Source: Flavobacteriaceae bacterium HL-DH10 (GTDB lineage Bacteria; Bacteroidota; Bacteroidia; Flavobacteriales; Flavobacteriaceae). Taken from it: a DNA stretch of 64,000 bases. Shown piece after piece: positions 9,346 to 18,285 of this stretch (positions are counted from its first letter, which is position 1; every line of letters begins with the position of its first letter). A program made the translations under genes and the position numbers. The notes under the pieces were generated by a model that saw only the letters and a program-made list of their open reading frames with translations, had not been told where the DNA came from and made no database searches. The stretch covers positions 3,168,501 to 3,232,500 of the forward strand of contig CP134536.1 in the NCBI GenBank assembly GCA_031826515.1. The letters run 5' to 3'.

Positions 9346-9463
9346 GATCGCCGTCTGCATCGTAAATTTTAGGTTCAGAAAATTGAGGGTTGTGTTCTAA
9401 ATCGTGTTCCAAATCGTGTTCATTTTCGACACCTAAGGTAATAAAATTGTAAATAGATTGCAT
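9323..9463 (-). pseudogene. 46-codon fragment resembling the N-terminus of a Bacteroidota tyrosine recombinase
   Basis: A short minus-strand frame starts at the ATG at 9463, just past the terminator hairpin that follows the tRNA fragment. It contains two copies of LEHD and then NPQFSEPKIYDADGDLTK, a pattern I associate with N-termini of Bacteroidota phage-type integrases (PKIYDxxGDLxKRWYVYF). It stops at 9323 where an SGNH fragment begins. If right, it is the stump of an older integrase at the same attachment site. The identification is from memory and moderate at best. Confidence 0.4.
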
Positions 9464-9467
9464 AAAA

Positions 9468-9495
9468 AAACGGTTTAGAGTGAACCAAACCGTTT
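9468..9495 (-). terminator. Intrinsic terminator downstream of the tRNA fragment
   Basis: Read on the minus strand the stem AAACGGTTT pairs with AAACCGTTT around a 10-base loop and is followed by a run of T. It lies about 20 bases after the 3' end of the tRNA-Met fragment, the normal place for a tRNA terminator. This suggests that the left flank is the original chromosomal side of the tRNA. Confidence 0.75.
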
Positions 9496-9516
9496 CATTT
9501 CAGAACTTTACGTTTT

Positions 9517-9559
9517 GTAGCGAGAGCGGGGCACGATCCCGCGACCTCCGGGTTATGAA
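9517..9559 (-). other. 3' fragment of a tRNA-Met gene (candidate attachment site)
   Basis: The minus strand reads TTCATAA (anticodon loop with CAT), then anticodon-stem strand CCCGG, variable AGGTC, T-arm GCGGG-ATCGTGC-CCCGC and an acceptor strand TCTCGCT followed by A. Nothing 5' of the anticodon loop matches a tRNA: the sequence to the right does not give the partner CCGGG. The T-loop is also not canonical, since positions 54 and 58 read A and T. A tRNA tail that starts at the anticodon loop, 170 bases from a tyrosine recombinase, is the usual form of an att site left by element integration. No second copy was found in the window. Confidence 0.7.
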
Positions 9560-9731
9560 TTTAGAGTGATGTACATCGTTTAAGCGTAAATACCTTTAAA
9601 ATCAATTATTTAAGGCTTTGTGAATATTGTATGATGTTAAACGATGGCGTTTGATATCATATAATGTTTTAGCTATGTTTTAGCAGAGTTTTAATTTCAA
9701 GAATTGTAAATTTATCTAAAACCGAACACTT

Positions 9732-10934
9732 ATGTCTTCAGTATCACCTTTTTTGATAAAAAGACAGAATTCTAAGAATCTGCATCCTATAGCTATCCGA
9801 ATAATTAAGGATAGAAAACCTTCGTATATTTATTTGGGGCAAGCAATAAAAATGAATCAATGGGATTCTAAAAATGGTCGTGTCAAGAATTCTCATCCAG
9901 ATCATTTAGAAATCAATCAGCTTATTATTACCAAATTATCCAAAGCAAATAAAAGTCTTTTAAATGCTGAAATAAAAGACGAATATCTGTCATCAAAAAA
10001 GATAAAGAAACGAATGGTTTCAAATAATGAAGGTGATTTTTTTACAGTAGCAAAAGTCTATTTAAAAAATATTGAAGATCGAAAAAAATTTCACCAATTA
10101 GATATCGAAACAAAGCGTATAAGAGTATTTAAAGAATTTATTGAAAAAGATAAACTTCTTTTCAGTGAAATTAATATAGAATTGCTCAAAACGTTTGAAA
10201 ACTTTCTACTTAGCAAACGCAATCTCTCAACCCGCACTGTTGTAAATTATATGATTACCATTAGAACCATTTTTAATTTAGCAATAACAAACTCCACTGT
10301 GGATGGTAAACTATATCCCTTTGGAAAAGGAAAATACCAAATAAAATTTCCTGAAACCAAAAAGATAGGTTTAAACAGTGATGAGATTACCAAATTAGAA
10401 AATATCAAAGATTTAACAAAAGCTCAAGATTATGCATTATCTGCTTGGTTGTTAAGTTTTTATTTTGCCGGTATTAGAGTTAGTGATGTACTACAATTGA
10501 AATGGAAGGATTTCATGGATAATCGCTTGTATTATCGAATGAACAAAAACAATAAATTGGTTTCATTAAAAGTGCCAGATAAGGTCTTAAAGATTTTGGA
10601 TAAACTAGAAAGACATGAAGATTCTGTGTTTTTGTTTAAAGAGCTGGAAGGCGTAGATGGTAATGACAATAGATTGATTAGAACCAGAATAAAAACGGCG
10701 ACACGGAATTTTAATCGAAGACTGGAATTAGTTGCCGAAAAGGCTGGAATAGACAAAAAAATGAGCATGCATATCGCTCGGCATAGCTTTGGAAATATTT
10801 CTGGAGACAAAATACCCATCCAGATGTTACAAAAACTATACAGACATTCTTCGGTTACAACTACGATACTTTATCAATCAAATTTTCTTCAAAGTGATAC
10901 AGATGAGGCATTGGATAAAGTAATTAATTTTTAA
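9732..10934 (+). CDS. Tyrosine recombinase / integrase of the Bacteroidota mobile-element type
   Basis: 400 residues. The N-terminal part (about 5-90) resembles the Arm-DNA-binding domain of Bacteroidota integrases (AIRIIKDRKPSYIYLG, NQWDSKNGRV), followed by a SAM-like core-binding domain (about 100-200) and the catalytic domain (about 210-395). The catalytic residues are visible: Arg in FAGIRVSDVLQLKW, HIARH (H-x-x-R), a second His in YRHSS and the nucleophile Tyr381 in TTILYQSNF. It looks intact. It begins 170 bases from the tRNA-Met fragment and probably catalysed integration there. No relaxase or other transfer gene was seen in the window, so the element, if mobile, has its other parts elsewhere or has lost them. 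Confidence 0.93.
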   Translation: MSSVSPFLIKRQNSKNLHPIAIRIIKDRKPSYIYLGQAIKMNQWDSKNGRVKNSHPDHLEINQLIITKLSKANKSLLNAEIKDEYLSSKKIKKRMVSNNEGDFFTVAKVYLKNIEDRKKFHQLDIETKRIRVFKEFIEKDKLLFSEINIELLKTFENFLLSKRNLSTRTVVNYMITIRTIFNLAITNSTVDGKLYPFGKGKYQIKFPETKKIGLNSDEITKLENIKDLTKAQDYALSAWLLSFYFAGIRVSDVLQLKWKDFMDNRLYYRMNKNNKLVSLKVPDKVLKILDKLERHEDSVFLFKELEGVDGNDNRLIRTRIKTATRNFNRRLELVAEKAGIDKKMSMHIARHSFGNISGDKIPIQMLQKLYRHSSVTTTILYQSNFLQSDTDEALDKVINF

Positions 10935-11125
10935 ATTGGATCTGTTTTTAGTAGAAAATGTGTAATCAAAATATTTTGAAACATTAGCGAAAATCAATCA
11001 TGTTAATGAAACGTATGGGTTGAAATAAATAACAAATGGTTTAATCAGGATTTATCCGTCTAAAATAATATGTCACACATTAATTAAGTGATATATTTGA
11101 ATATAGACCATTCTATGATTTTATT

Positions 11126-14100
11126 ATGTGTAAAACCATTTCATTTTTCAAGTTTTTGATTTTTCTGTGTTTAGTTTCTTTTCTAAGTAAGATAGCTGCT
11201 CAGAATCCAATATATTTTCATCATTTAACTACTGATAACGGGTTGTCTCAAAGTGATGTAAATGACATTTGTCAAGATAATCAAGGTTTTATGTGGTTTG
11301 CCACACATGATGGGCTTAATAAATATGACGGCTATAATTTCACTATTTATAACCCAGATTCAAACAACCCCAATAGTATCAATAGTAATTTGATATTTGC
11401 ATTAACTGCCGATAGCAAAGGGAATTTATGGTTGGGAACTACAGGGCATGGGTTGAATTATTTTGATAAATCATCAGAAACTTTTTTGCATTTTGTACAT
11501 GAAGAAGGAAATTTGAACAGCTTAGGCAATGACCATATAACCGATGTTTATATAGATACCAAAAACAAATTGTGGGTAGGGACCAATAAAGGGGTAAGCG
11601 TATTGGATTTGAATAAACCTCTTGACTCCCCGGTGTTCAAGCGTTTTAGTTTAAATCAAGATGCCTTGGTTTCGGGTTCTGATGCCAATACGGTTTTTAC
11701 CATTTTTGAGGATAGCAAAAATCAATTGTGGATAGGTGGTCCAGATGGACTTTATAAATCGTCATTAAACAGTAGTGGTGATATTTATTTTAAATTAATG
11801 AATACCATTATTGGCTTGCCAAGCAAAGCGGTGAGAAGTATTGATGAAGATGCTTTTGGACGTTTAATAATAGGCTGCAGCAATGGTTTGTACATGCTTC
11901 AAACAGAAAAGGAATCCAATACCTTAGAAAAGTTTTTTGATGGGTTTTTTAATGCAATAACCGTCAGTGGTCACCATATCTGGACAGGGACCAATAACGG
12001 ACTCCTGCATTTCACTACTGATAACAAAAACCAAAAACCAGACTTTAAAGAGCGTTATGTGTACGACCCCAGAAACCCTAATAACATCAGCAAGAATATT
12101 GTAAAATCATTATTTATAGATCATACAGGCATCATTTGGGTAGGTACCAATGGCGGAGGGGTTAATAATTTTGACCCAGATAGAAAACCTTTTAAACATA
12201 TTAGAAAAACATTAGATCCTAGAAGTCTTAGTTATGATAAAATAAGGGCCATGTTTGAGGATAGCAATGGCAATTTGTGGATTGGTACAGAAGGTGGTGG
12301 ATTGAACATGCTTCCGCAAACTGAAAAAAACTATTCTGGTTTTGTGAATTTTGAAGATATTTCAAAACCATTTGCCTTGGCTGAGGTTGAAAAAGCAGGG
12401 AAGAAAAAGCTTTTTATTGGTGCAGAAGCCACGCCGGGGTTGTATATGTTGGACATTTCAAACCCTAAAAGCATCAATGAAAATAGCATAGAGGAAGATG
12501 AAGATGTAACCCACAGCGTTTTTTCTATCCTACAAGATAGCCACAAAAATGTATGGATAGGAACATATAACGGTGGGGTGCATCGATGGTTGTATCAAGG
12601 GGAAAATGAACCATATAAAAAGGACGTGTTTTTGAGTTCTAGGAAAGATTCGTCAAGTATTTCAAGTAATATCATCCGTAATATTTATGAAGACAGCAAA
12701 GGGAGCATTTGGTTTGCAACAAGCAATGGTTTGTGTAAACTGCCCCAAAAGGAAGTGGATAAAAACAAGCCTCAATTTATAGTCTATAAGCATAGCGCAG
12801 AAGATTATGAAAGCATTAGTCACAATTATATCCTTGAACTGTATGAAAGTGGCAATGGCACCATGTGGATAGGTACTTTTGGTGGGGGCGTCAATAAATA
12901 TATCCCAGCTACCAATACTACAGATGAAAGGTTTGTGGCCTATAAAGCTGCCCACGGGCTGCCCAACAATGTTATCAAAGGTATTTTGGAAGACAAGGAC
13001 GGAAATTTATGGATTTCAACAAATAAAGGGCTTTCAAAATTCAATCCAACCACAGAATCTTTTAAGAATTATGATGTCAATGATGGCCTGCAAAGTAATG
13101 AATTTCAAGAATTGGCGCGCTTAAAACTTGAAAATGGTGAGCTTCTTTTTGGCGGGATTAACGGTTTCAATGCCTTCTATCCCGAAGCTATTATCGATAA
13201 TAATTATGAGGCCGAAACGGTCATTACAGATTTTTCAATATCCAATAAACCAATAAAAATAGGTGAAAAGGTTAATGGACGTGTACTACTTGAAAAGCCA
13301 ATAAATCAAGTTACTGAAATTCATTTAAAATATTCTGAAAATAGTTTTTCATTTGAATTTGCTGCACTGCATTATGCGGCACCGCGCAAAAACCAATACG
13401 CCTACATACTGGAAGGGTTTGATAAAGACTGGGTTTATACCACCTCAAAAAAGCGGTTTGCCACTTACACCAATATAGCTCCTGGCAATTATACATTGAA
13501 AGTTAAAGCCAGTAACAATGATGGTATTTGGGACTCCACGCCTTCAGAATTGAAAATTGAAGTAATTCCGCCGTTTTATCTTACCAATTTAGCTTATGTC
13601 ATTTATGGGCTCCTGTTTTTAGGTGCGTTGCTTTTGTACAGAAGGTTCACGATTATTAAAACAACCAAAAAGCATCAACTGGAATTGGAACATATTGAAA
13701 ATGAAAAAAACGAAGAGCTCCAAAGAATAAAACTAGAGTTTTTTACCAATGTTTCCCATGAGTTTAGAACGCCTTTAACGCTTATAAAAGGTCCACTTGA
13801 ATATTTGCAGAAAAACGGTAAAAATATAAGCCAGAAAGAAATAGAGGAGCAATATGGGCTGATGCAAAAAAACTCAAACTATTTGATGCGCTTGGTAAAC
13901 CAGCTATTGGATTTCAGGAAAATCAATCAGGGCAAAATGAAACTGGTGGTTCGAAAAAGTGATATTGTAGCCTTTATCAAGGAAGTAGCAGAACCTTTTC
14001 AGTTTTTGGCCCATAAACAACTTGTTGATTTCCATGTTAAAACATCCTCCACCACCCTTATATCATGGTTTGATCATGATGCTTTGGAAAAAATAATCAA

Positions 14101-15346
14101 TAATTTGCTATCCAATGCTTTTAAGTTTACACCAGAATACGGGCAAATCAGCATTGAGATTTCAGAAGATACAGATTCAGACATTAGCCATCAAAATGTC
14201 GTGGTGATTCAGGTGTCAGATTCGGGCTTGGGGATTCCAGAAGATAAAATCAATAAAATTTTTGAACGTTTTTATTCAGAAGATGAAAAAAACAAGAAAA
14301 ACCCTGGAGGAACAGGTATAGGCTTGGCACTTACAAAAAACCTTATTGAACTGCACCAAGGCACGATCAAAATAAACAAAGAAAAAGGTAAAGGGGCTTG
14401 TTTTACCATTAAGCTTCCCATTAATAAAGAAGCTTATTTAAACCAGCCAGAAATAGTGTGTAAAGAAGTTTCCGATAGTGATTTTTTAATGCGCTCTTCT
14501 GAAAAGGAATCCTTTGCCATTGATATAAATGACGAATTGTTGGATGACGATATATCAAAAACCAGATCTAAAAAACCCATTTTGCTGATAGTTGATGATA
14601 ATGCTGATATTAGGGCGTTTATCAAACAAGTATTGAGCAAAAGTTATTCTGTATATGAGGCTGAAAATGGGGAAGAAGGCTTTCATGTTGCCAGTAAAAT
14701 CATTCCAAACATCATTATTACAGATTTGATAATGCCTATTATGGATGGTTTGGAACTATGCGAAAAGTTGAAAACAAACAAAACAACCAGTCACATTCCG
14801 GTAGTTGTTTTAACTGCAAAAATGTCTCAGGAAACAGAGCTTAAAGGTCGTGAAAATGGCGCTGATGACTATATTCGAAAGCCTTTTGATACAGAATTGC
14901 TTCAACTTAAGCTCAAGAACATCATAAAAAACCGTGATATTATGCGTCAGCGTTTTAATAGGGAGATAACTTTACAGCCCAAGGAAGTAACGGTAACTTC
15001 TACTGATGAGCGCTTTTTGCAACAAGCTATTGATATTGTAGAGGAAAATATGATGAATACCGATTTTAGCGTTGAAATGTTGGTTAAGGAAATGGGGCAT
15101 AGCCGAAGTAACTTGTATTTAAAACTTAAGGAAATAACAGGGTTGTCTTCCAGTGAATTTATTAGGAACATCCGATTAAAAAGAGCGGTACAGTTATTTG
15201 AAACAAGTGATTTGTCTGTGAAGGAAATTATGTATATGACTGGCTTTAATACAGCATCCTATTTTGCAAAATGTTTCAAAAAGCAGTTTGGGGTCATTCC
15301 TAGTGATTATGTAAGGCAGAAAGATAAGAGAAATGAGTCGAAATGA
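11126..15346 (+). CDS. Hybrid two-component system (HTCS) sensor-regulator
   Basis: 1406 residues. Order: signal peptide (1-25); periplasmic two-bladed propeller region with many ligand-sensor (reg_prop) repeats of the DxxGxLWxGT type (about 30-690); Y_Y_Y domain (740-805); one membrane helix near 815-840; histidine kinase with His878 in FTNVSHEFRTP; HATPase (about 975-1095, GLGIP and GGTGIGLAL); receiver domain with phospho-acceptor Asp1200 in ITDLIMP; C-terminal AraC-type helix-turn-helix (1310-1400). HTCS proteins bind oligosaccharides in the periplasm and activate PUL operons directly. Its position at the head of the galactan region makes it the best candidate regulator for the operons from 15.8 kb on. 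Its stop overlaps the ATG of a decayed sulfatase (ATGA). Confidence 0.97.
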   Translation: MCKTISFFKFLIFLCLVSFLSKIAAQNPIYFHHLTTDNGLSQSDVNDICQDNQGFMWFATHDGLNKYDGYNFTIYNPDSNNPNSINSNLIFALTADSKGNLWLGTTGHGLNYFDKSSETFLHFVHEEGNLNSLGNDHITDVYIDTKNKLWVGTNKGVSVLDLNKPLDSPVFKRFSLNQDALVSGSDANTVFTIFEDSKNQLWIGGPDGLYKSSLNSSGDIYFKLMNTIIGLPSKAVRSIDEDAFGRLIIGCSNGLYMLQTEKESNTLEKFFDGFFNAITVSGHHIWTGTNNGLLHFTTDNKNQKPDFKERYVYDPRNPNNISKNIVKSLFIDHTGIIWVGTNGGGVNNFDPDRKPFKHIRKTLDPRSLSYDKIRAMFEDSNGNLWIGTEGGGLNMLPQTEKNYSGFVNFEDISKPFALAEVEKAGKKKLFIGAEATPGLYMLDISNPKSINENSIEEDEDVTHSVFSILQDSHKNVWIGTYNGGVHRWLYQGENEPYKKDVFLSSRKDSSSISSNIIRNIYEDSKGSIWFATSNGLCKLPQKEVDKNKPQFIVYKHSAEDYESISHNYILELYESGNGTMWIGTFGGGVNKYIPATNTTDERFVAYKAAHGLPNNVIKGILEDKDGNLWISTNKGLSKFNPTTESFKNYDVNDGLQSNEFQELARLKLENGELLFGGINGFNAFYPEAIIDNNYEAETVITDFSISNKPIKIGEKVNGRVLLEKPINQVTEIHLKYSENSFSFEFAALHYAAPRKNQYAYILEGFDKDWVYTTSKKRFATYTNIAPGNYTLKVKASNNDGIWDSTPSELKIEVIPPFYLTNLAYVIYGLLFLGALLLYRRFTIIKTTKKHQLELEHIENEKNEELQRIKLEFFTNVSHEFRTPLTLIKGPLEYLQKNGKNISQKEIEEQYGLMQKNSNYLMRLVNQLLDFRKINQGKMKLVVRKSDIVAFIKEVAEPFQFLAHKQLVDFHVKTSSTTLISWFDHDALEKIINNLLSNAFKFTPEYGQISIEISEDTDSDISHQNVVVIQVSDSGLGIPEDKINKIFERFYSEDEKNKKNPGGTGIGLALTKNLIELHQGTIKINKEKGKGACFTIKLPINKEAYLNQPEIVCKEVSDSDFLMRSSEKESFAIDINDELLDDDISKTRSKKPILLIVDDNADIRAFIKQVLSKSYSVYEAENGEEGFHVASKIIPNIIITDLIMPIMDGLELCEKLKTNKTTSHIPVVVLTAKMSQETELKGRENGADDYIRKPFDTELLQLKLKNIIKNRDIMRQRFNREITLQPKEVTVTSTDERFLQQAIDIVEENMMNTDFSVEMLVKEMGHSRSNLYLKLKEITGLSSSEFIRNIRLKRAVQLFETSDLSVKEIMYMTGFNTASYFAKCFKKQFGVIPSDYVRQKDKRNESK

Positions 15347-15805
15347 AATTTTCAGCAAACACTTTGCACATAAGATTTTGCTCACATGCTTATTCGTTCT
15401 TTGTTTTTTTTGGCTCAAAGTTTCAAAAGGATAATGTGCAAATTCCTGATATTATTTTTTGTTTTTGTTGATGACATGACCTATTCTGATATTCATGCAC
15501 TTGGTAACAATAAAATTAAAACACCAAATCTTGACCAATTGATAAATCAAGGCACCCCTTTACATATGCTTATAAAAGCGAGAGATATTGACAACGATAG
15601 TGATTTAGATATTTTACTAGGTAGCAATTCAGGTGTTTTTATGGATAAAAAAAAAGCGCAGAAAACAAAAGAATTGCAAACTAAAGGAGGCACTATTACT
15701 ATTTTAAGGAATAATTTTAATACAGATAATATTATCATCTTCAACATGAACTTACTTATGTTGAAGATGCTGTTGGTAAACAATGTGCTCTCCTTGAAAG
15801 TTTAG
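15343..15805 (+). pseudogene. Decayed sulfatase N-terminus joined to an FG-GAP/VCBS fragment
   Basis: The ATG at 15343 overlaps the HTCS stop codon. It opens a frame reading KDNVQIPDIIF, followed by a frameshift in a T-rich run into FVDDMTYSDIHALGN and KTPNLDQLINQGT, the first block of a type I sulfatase. The sulfatase breaks off there, before its active-site Cys. The same frame then continues into ARDIDNDSDLDILLGSNSG, an FG-GAP/VCBS calcium-binding repeat unrelated to sulfatases. The frame ends at 15805. So two unrelated gene pieces are joined by deletion, with no catalytic site left. Function as a protein is unlikely. Confidence 0.75.
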
Positions 15806-15845
15806 AAAAAATTACTTGAACCATTAATCAATTCAGTACAATTAT

Positions 15846-17489
15846 TTAATGACTCCCTTTCGGATATAAATCATTTGTGTATCTAAAAACCTCAGCTTTT
15901 CCAGTCCCTCTAGCTTGTGTTAATTCAATTTTCCATTGAGCTCTTAGTGTTTTTAAAACCTCGGTATACTCTTGGTTATTTACTAAATTATGAAGCTCTG
16001 CAGGATCATTTTTTAAATGATATAATTCTTCATAAACAGGTTGTTCATTATTTAAAGGCGCTTCAATATAATCACGATAAACAGCAATGTCTGGGTCATG
16101 CATATTGTAAAGCATCTCGTTTATAGGAATCCCTAATTCCTTGGCATATTTAATTTCTTTGGTAGCCGAGAAATTATTGTTTTTATAATATCTGATGTAT
16201 TTCCATTCTTTATTTTGAACAGATTCGCAACGTGGGTTTCCAAAATGTGTAGACCATAAATTTTCAGTAAACACATAGTCTCTAACTTCTTTTTTATCGT
16301 CATTTGCCAAGTTGGATATATCTTTTCCTTGAAAACTATCAGGTTTTTTAATGCCTGCCATCTCTAACATTGTCGGTGCAATATCAATGGTTTGAACTAG
16401 CGCTTCACTTTTTTTACCTCTATTTTTCTTAGGTGTGTTTGGATTGAAAATAATAATAGGTACGTGCGTTGCTTGTTCATAACACAAAGCTTTACCACCT
16501 AAGCCTTGTTGCCCGCCAAATAAACCATGATCTGAAGTGAAAATAATGATTGTGTTTTTGTCTAGTTTTAACGCTTTTAGTTTTTCCGTAAGGTTACCAA
16601 CCAATCTGTCAATACCCGTCATGGCTTGTAATTCTCGAATGTAACGCTCTTTAAGCTCTTTAGGAGTATCTACATAATTATAGATTGCTTGTCTGTCTTC
16701 GGCGTGTAAAAGATCTTTAGGCAGTTTGGGTGTTTTTATATCTGCTTTTGCGATATAATTTTTGTGTAAAGGAATTTCTAAATCTCTATATAACGTTTTA
16801 TAGATAGTATCATCAGAATCTTTTTGCTTCATGGTGCGCGTACTGGCACCATGAGGTAAATTTAAATTAATGGATAGCATAAAAGGTTTATCCGATGGTC
16901 TTTCTTCTAAAAAATGCAAAGCACCTTTTAGTTTTCGAGCATTTAAATCTAAAAATTCATCTACACCTTCATTTATAATTTCGGGTTGTGTAAACGCAAT
17001 AGCATCGTTAAAAATGTCATGATTATCTTTTGGATAAAATCCTAAATGGCCATGACCTGCATACCAATAATCGAAACTTTTTTCCATAAGTCCACTGTTA
17101 TAACCGCCTTTACCAATTGGTGCGTGGTTTTTTCCAATCCAACCTGTATAATAGCCATTATTGCGCATAACTACTGGGTACGAATTTTTCCAGGCCGTAT
17201 CTGAAACACTTGTTCCTGAATTAAAATTAACACCGTGTTTACGTTCATATTGACTTAATAGAATGGATATTCTACTTGGCGTACAAATAGCGCTAGTAAC
17301 GTGAGCATTGGTAAATAAAGTTCCGTTATTGGCTAATTTATCGATATTAGGTGTTTGCACTATGGGGTTTCCTGTGCATCCTAATAAATCGTAAGATTGA
17401 TCATCGGTTAAAATGAAAATGATATTTGGCTTTTGCTGAGCTTGTAAAATTCCTGAGAATATTAGAAATATTAGGGTTATTTTTTTCAT
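15846..17489 (-). CDS. Secreted type I (FGly) sulfatase
   Basis: 547 residues with a short signal peptide ending LQAQQ. The N-terminal metal site is visible (NIIFILTDDQSYDLLG). The formylglycine motif is CTPSR with Cys69. The later FTSDHGLFGGQQGLGGK block supplies the remaining Ca2+ and sulfate-binding residues. Family S1 sulfatases hydrolyse sulfate esters on sugars in the periplasm after an FGly-forming enzyme modifies the Cys. The CTPSRISILL variant and overall length differ from the other four sulfatases in the window, so it probably has a different sulfate position as target. It is the last gene of a minus-strand group with the SDR upstream (66-base gap). The exact substrate cannot be read from sequence. 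Confidence 0.93.
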   Translation of the reverse strand: MKKITLIFLIFSGILQAQQKPNIIFILTDDQSYDLLGCTGNPIVQTPNIDKLANNGTLFTNAHVTSAICTPSRISILLSQYERKHGVNFNSGTSVSDTAWKNSYPVVMRNNGYYTGWIGKNHAPIGKGGYNSGLMEKSFDYWYAGHGHLGFYPKDNHDIFNDAIAFTQPEIINEGVDEFLDLNARKLKGALHFLEERPSDKPFMLSINLNLPHGASTRTMKQKDSDDTIYKTLYRDLEIPLHKNYIAKADIKTPKLPKDLLHAEDRQAIYNYVDTPKELKERYIRELQAMTGIDRLVGNLTEKLKALKLDKNTIIIFTSDHGLFGGQQGLGGKALCYEQATHVPIIIFNPNTPKKNRGKKSEALVQTIDIAPTMLEMAGIKKPDSFQGKDISNLANDDKKEVRDYVFTENLWSTHFGNPRCESVQNKEWKYIRYYKNNNFSATKEIKYAKELGIPINEMLYNMHDPDIAVYRDYIEAPLNNEQPVYEELYHLKNDPAELHNLVNNQEYTEVLKTLRAQWKIELTQARGTGKAEVFRYTNDLYPKGSH

Positions 17490-17555
17490 TTGTTACGTAC
17501 TAAATATTTTATTGTTATTTCGAAAATCAATCTATAAGTCTTGGTTATATCCATG

Positions 17556-18272
17556 TTATGGATTTGTAGACCATAGCGCGGCACTTTTAAGCATGGCCCG
17601 TCTAGGTAGTTTTAAACCAGCAACTATTAATTCGGCAAAATCTTCTGGTTGTAGTATATTTTCAGAACCTTTATTTAGCATTCGTAATTCAACAGTCATA
17701 TCCGTTTCTATAGTGCTTGGTGTTAAAGTGTTTACGCGAATATTGTTTTTACGAACTTCTTTCATTAGTGATTCAGACATGCCAATAACAGCAAACTTTG
17801 ATGCGCAATAAGCTGATATGTTTGGGTTTCCATTTAATCCTGCCGTAGAAGACACATTAATAATATCGCCTTCATTTTTATTTATTAAGTGCGGTAAAAC
17901 TTCTTTGGTGACATAATACATGCCCATAACGTTGGTTTGAATAATTTCGCTCCATTGCTCAACAGGCATTTCATTGAAAGAACCAATAGCAGCAATACCT
18001 GCGTTATTCACTAAAATATCGACACCGCCTAAATTGCTAATAATATGTTTAATATTAATTTTTACGTCTTCATAATTACTAACATTAAAAACGGCATATG
18101 TTGCTTTAACTCCAAGTTCCTCAATTTCAGAAACAGTTTCTTTTAAAACGCTTTCCGCTCTCCCAGTAATGGCTACATTAATGCCTTGTTTAGCAAAAGC
18201 AATTGCCGTAGCTTTTCCTAAACCTCTTCCACCTCCGGTTATTATGGCATTTTTGTTTTTTAAATTTTCCAT
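17556..18272 (-). CDS. Short-chain dehydrogenase/reductase (FabG-like)
   Basis: 238 residues, classical SDR size. It shows the cofactor motif TGGGRGLG near residue 12, NNAG near 90, the catalytic Ser in NVSSTAG and the Y-x-x-x-K pair in YCASK. No signal peptide, so cytoplasmic. It uses NAD(P)H on a carbonyl or hydroxyl of unknown identity. It is placed between the propeller-Dabb gene (13 bases away) and the sulfatase, so a sugar or sugar-acid substrate is possible, but nothing in the sequence settles it. It is distinct from the KduD-like SDR at 61.9 kb. Confidence 0.88.
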   Translation of the reverse strand: MENLKNKNAIITGGGRGLGKATAIAFAKQGINVAITGRAESVLKETVSEIEELGVKATYAVFNVSNYEDVKINIKHIISNLGGVDILVNNAGIAAIGSFNEMPVEQWSEIIQTNVMGMYYVTKEVLPHLINKNEGDIINVSSTAGLNGNPNISAYCASKFAVIGMSESLMKEVRKNNIRVNTLTPSTIETDMTVELRMLNKGSENILQPEDFAELIVAGLKLPRRAMLKSAALWSTNP

Positions 18273-18285
18273 TTATTTAAGAATA

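Noticed and set aside
9361-9430. CRISPR-like short direct repeats (AAATCGTGTTC)
   Set aside because: There are only two copies with no regular spacers; they encode the repeated LEHD in the integrase-like stump.
9517-9559. Intact tRNA-Met gene
   Set aside because: There is no 5' acceptor strand, D-arm or matching 5' anticodon stem; only the 3' part from the anticodon loop is present.
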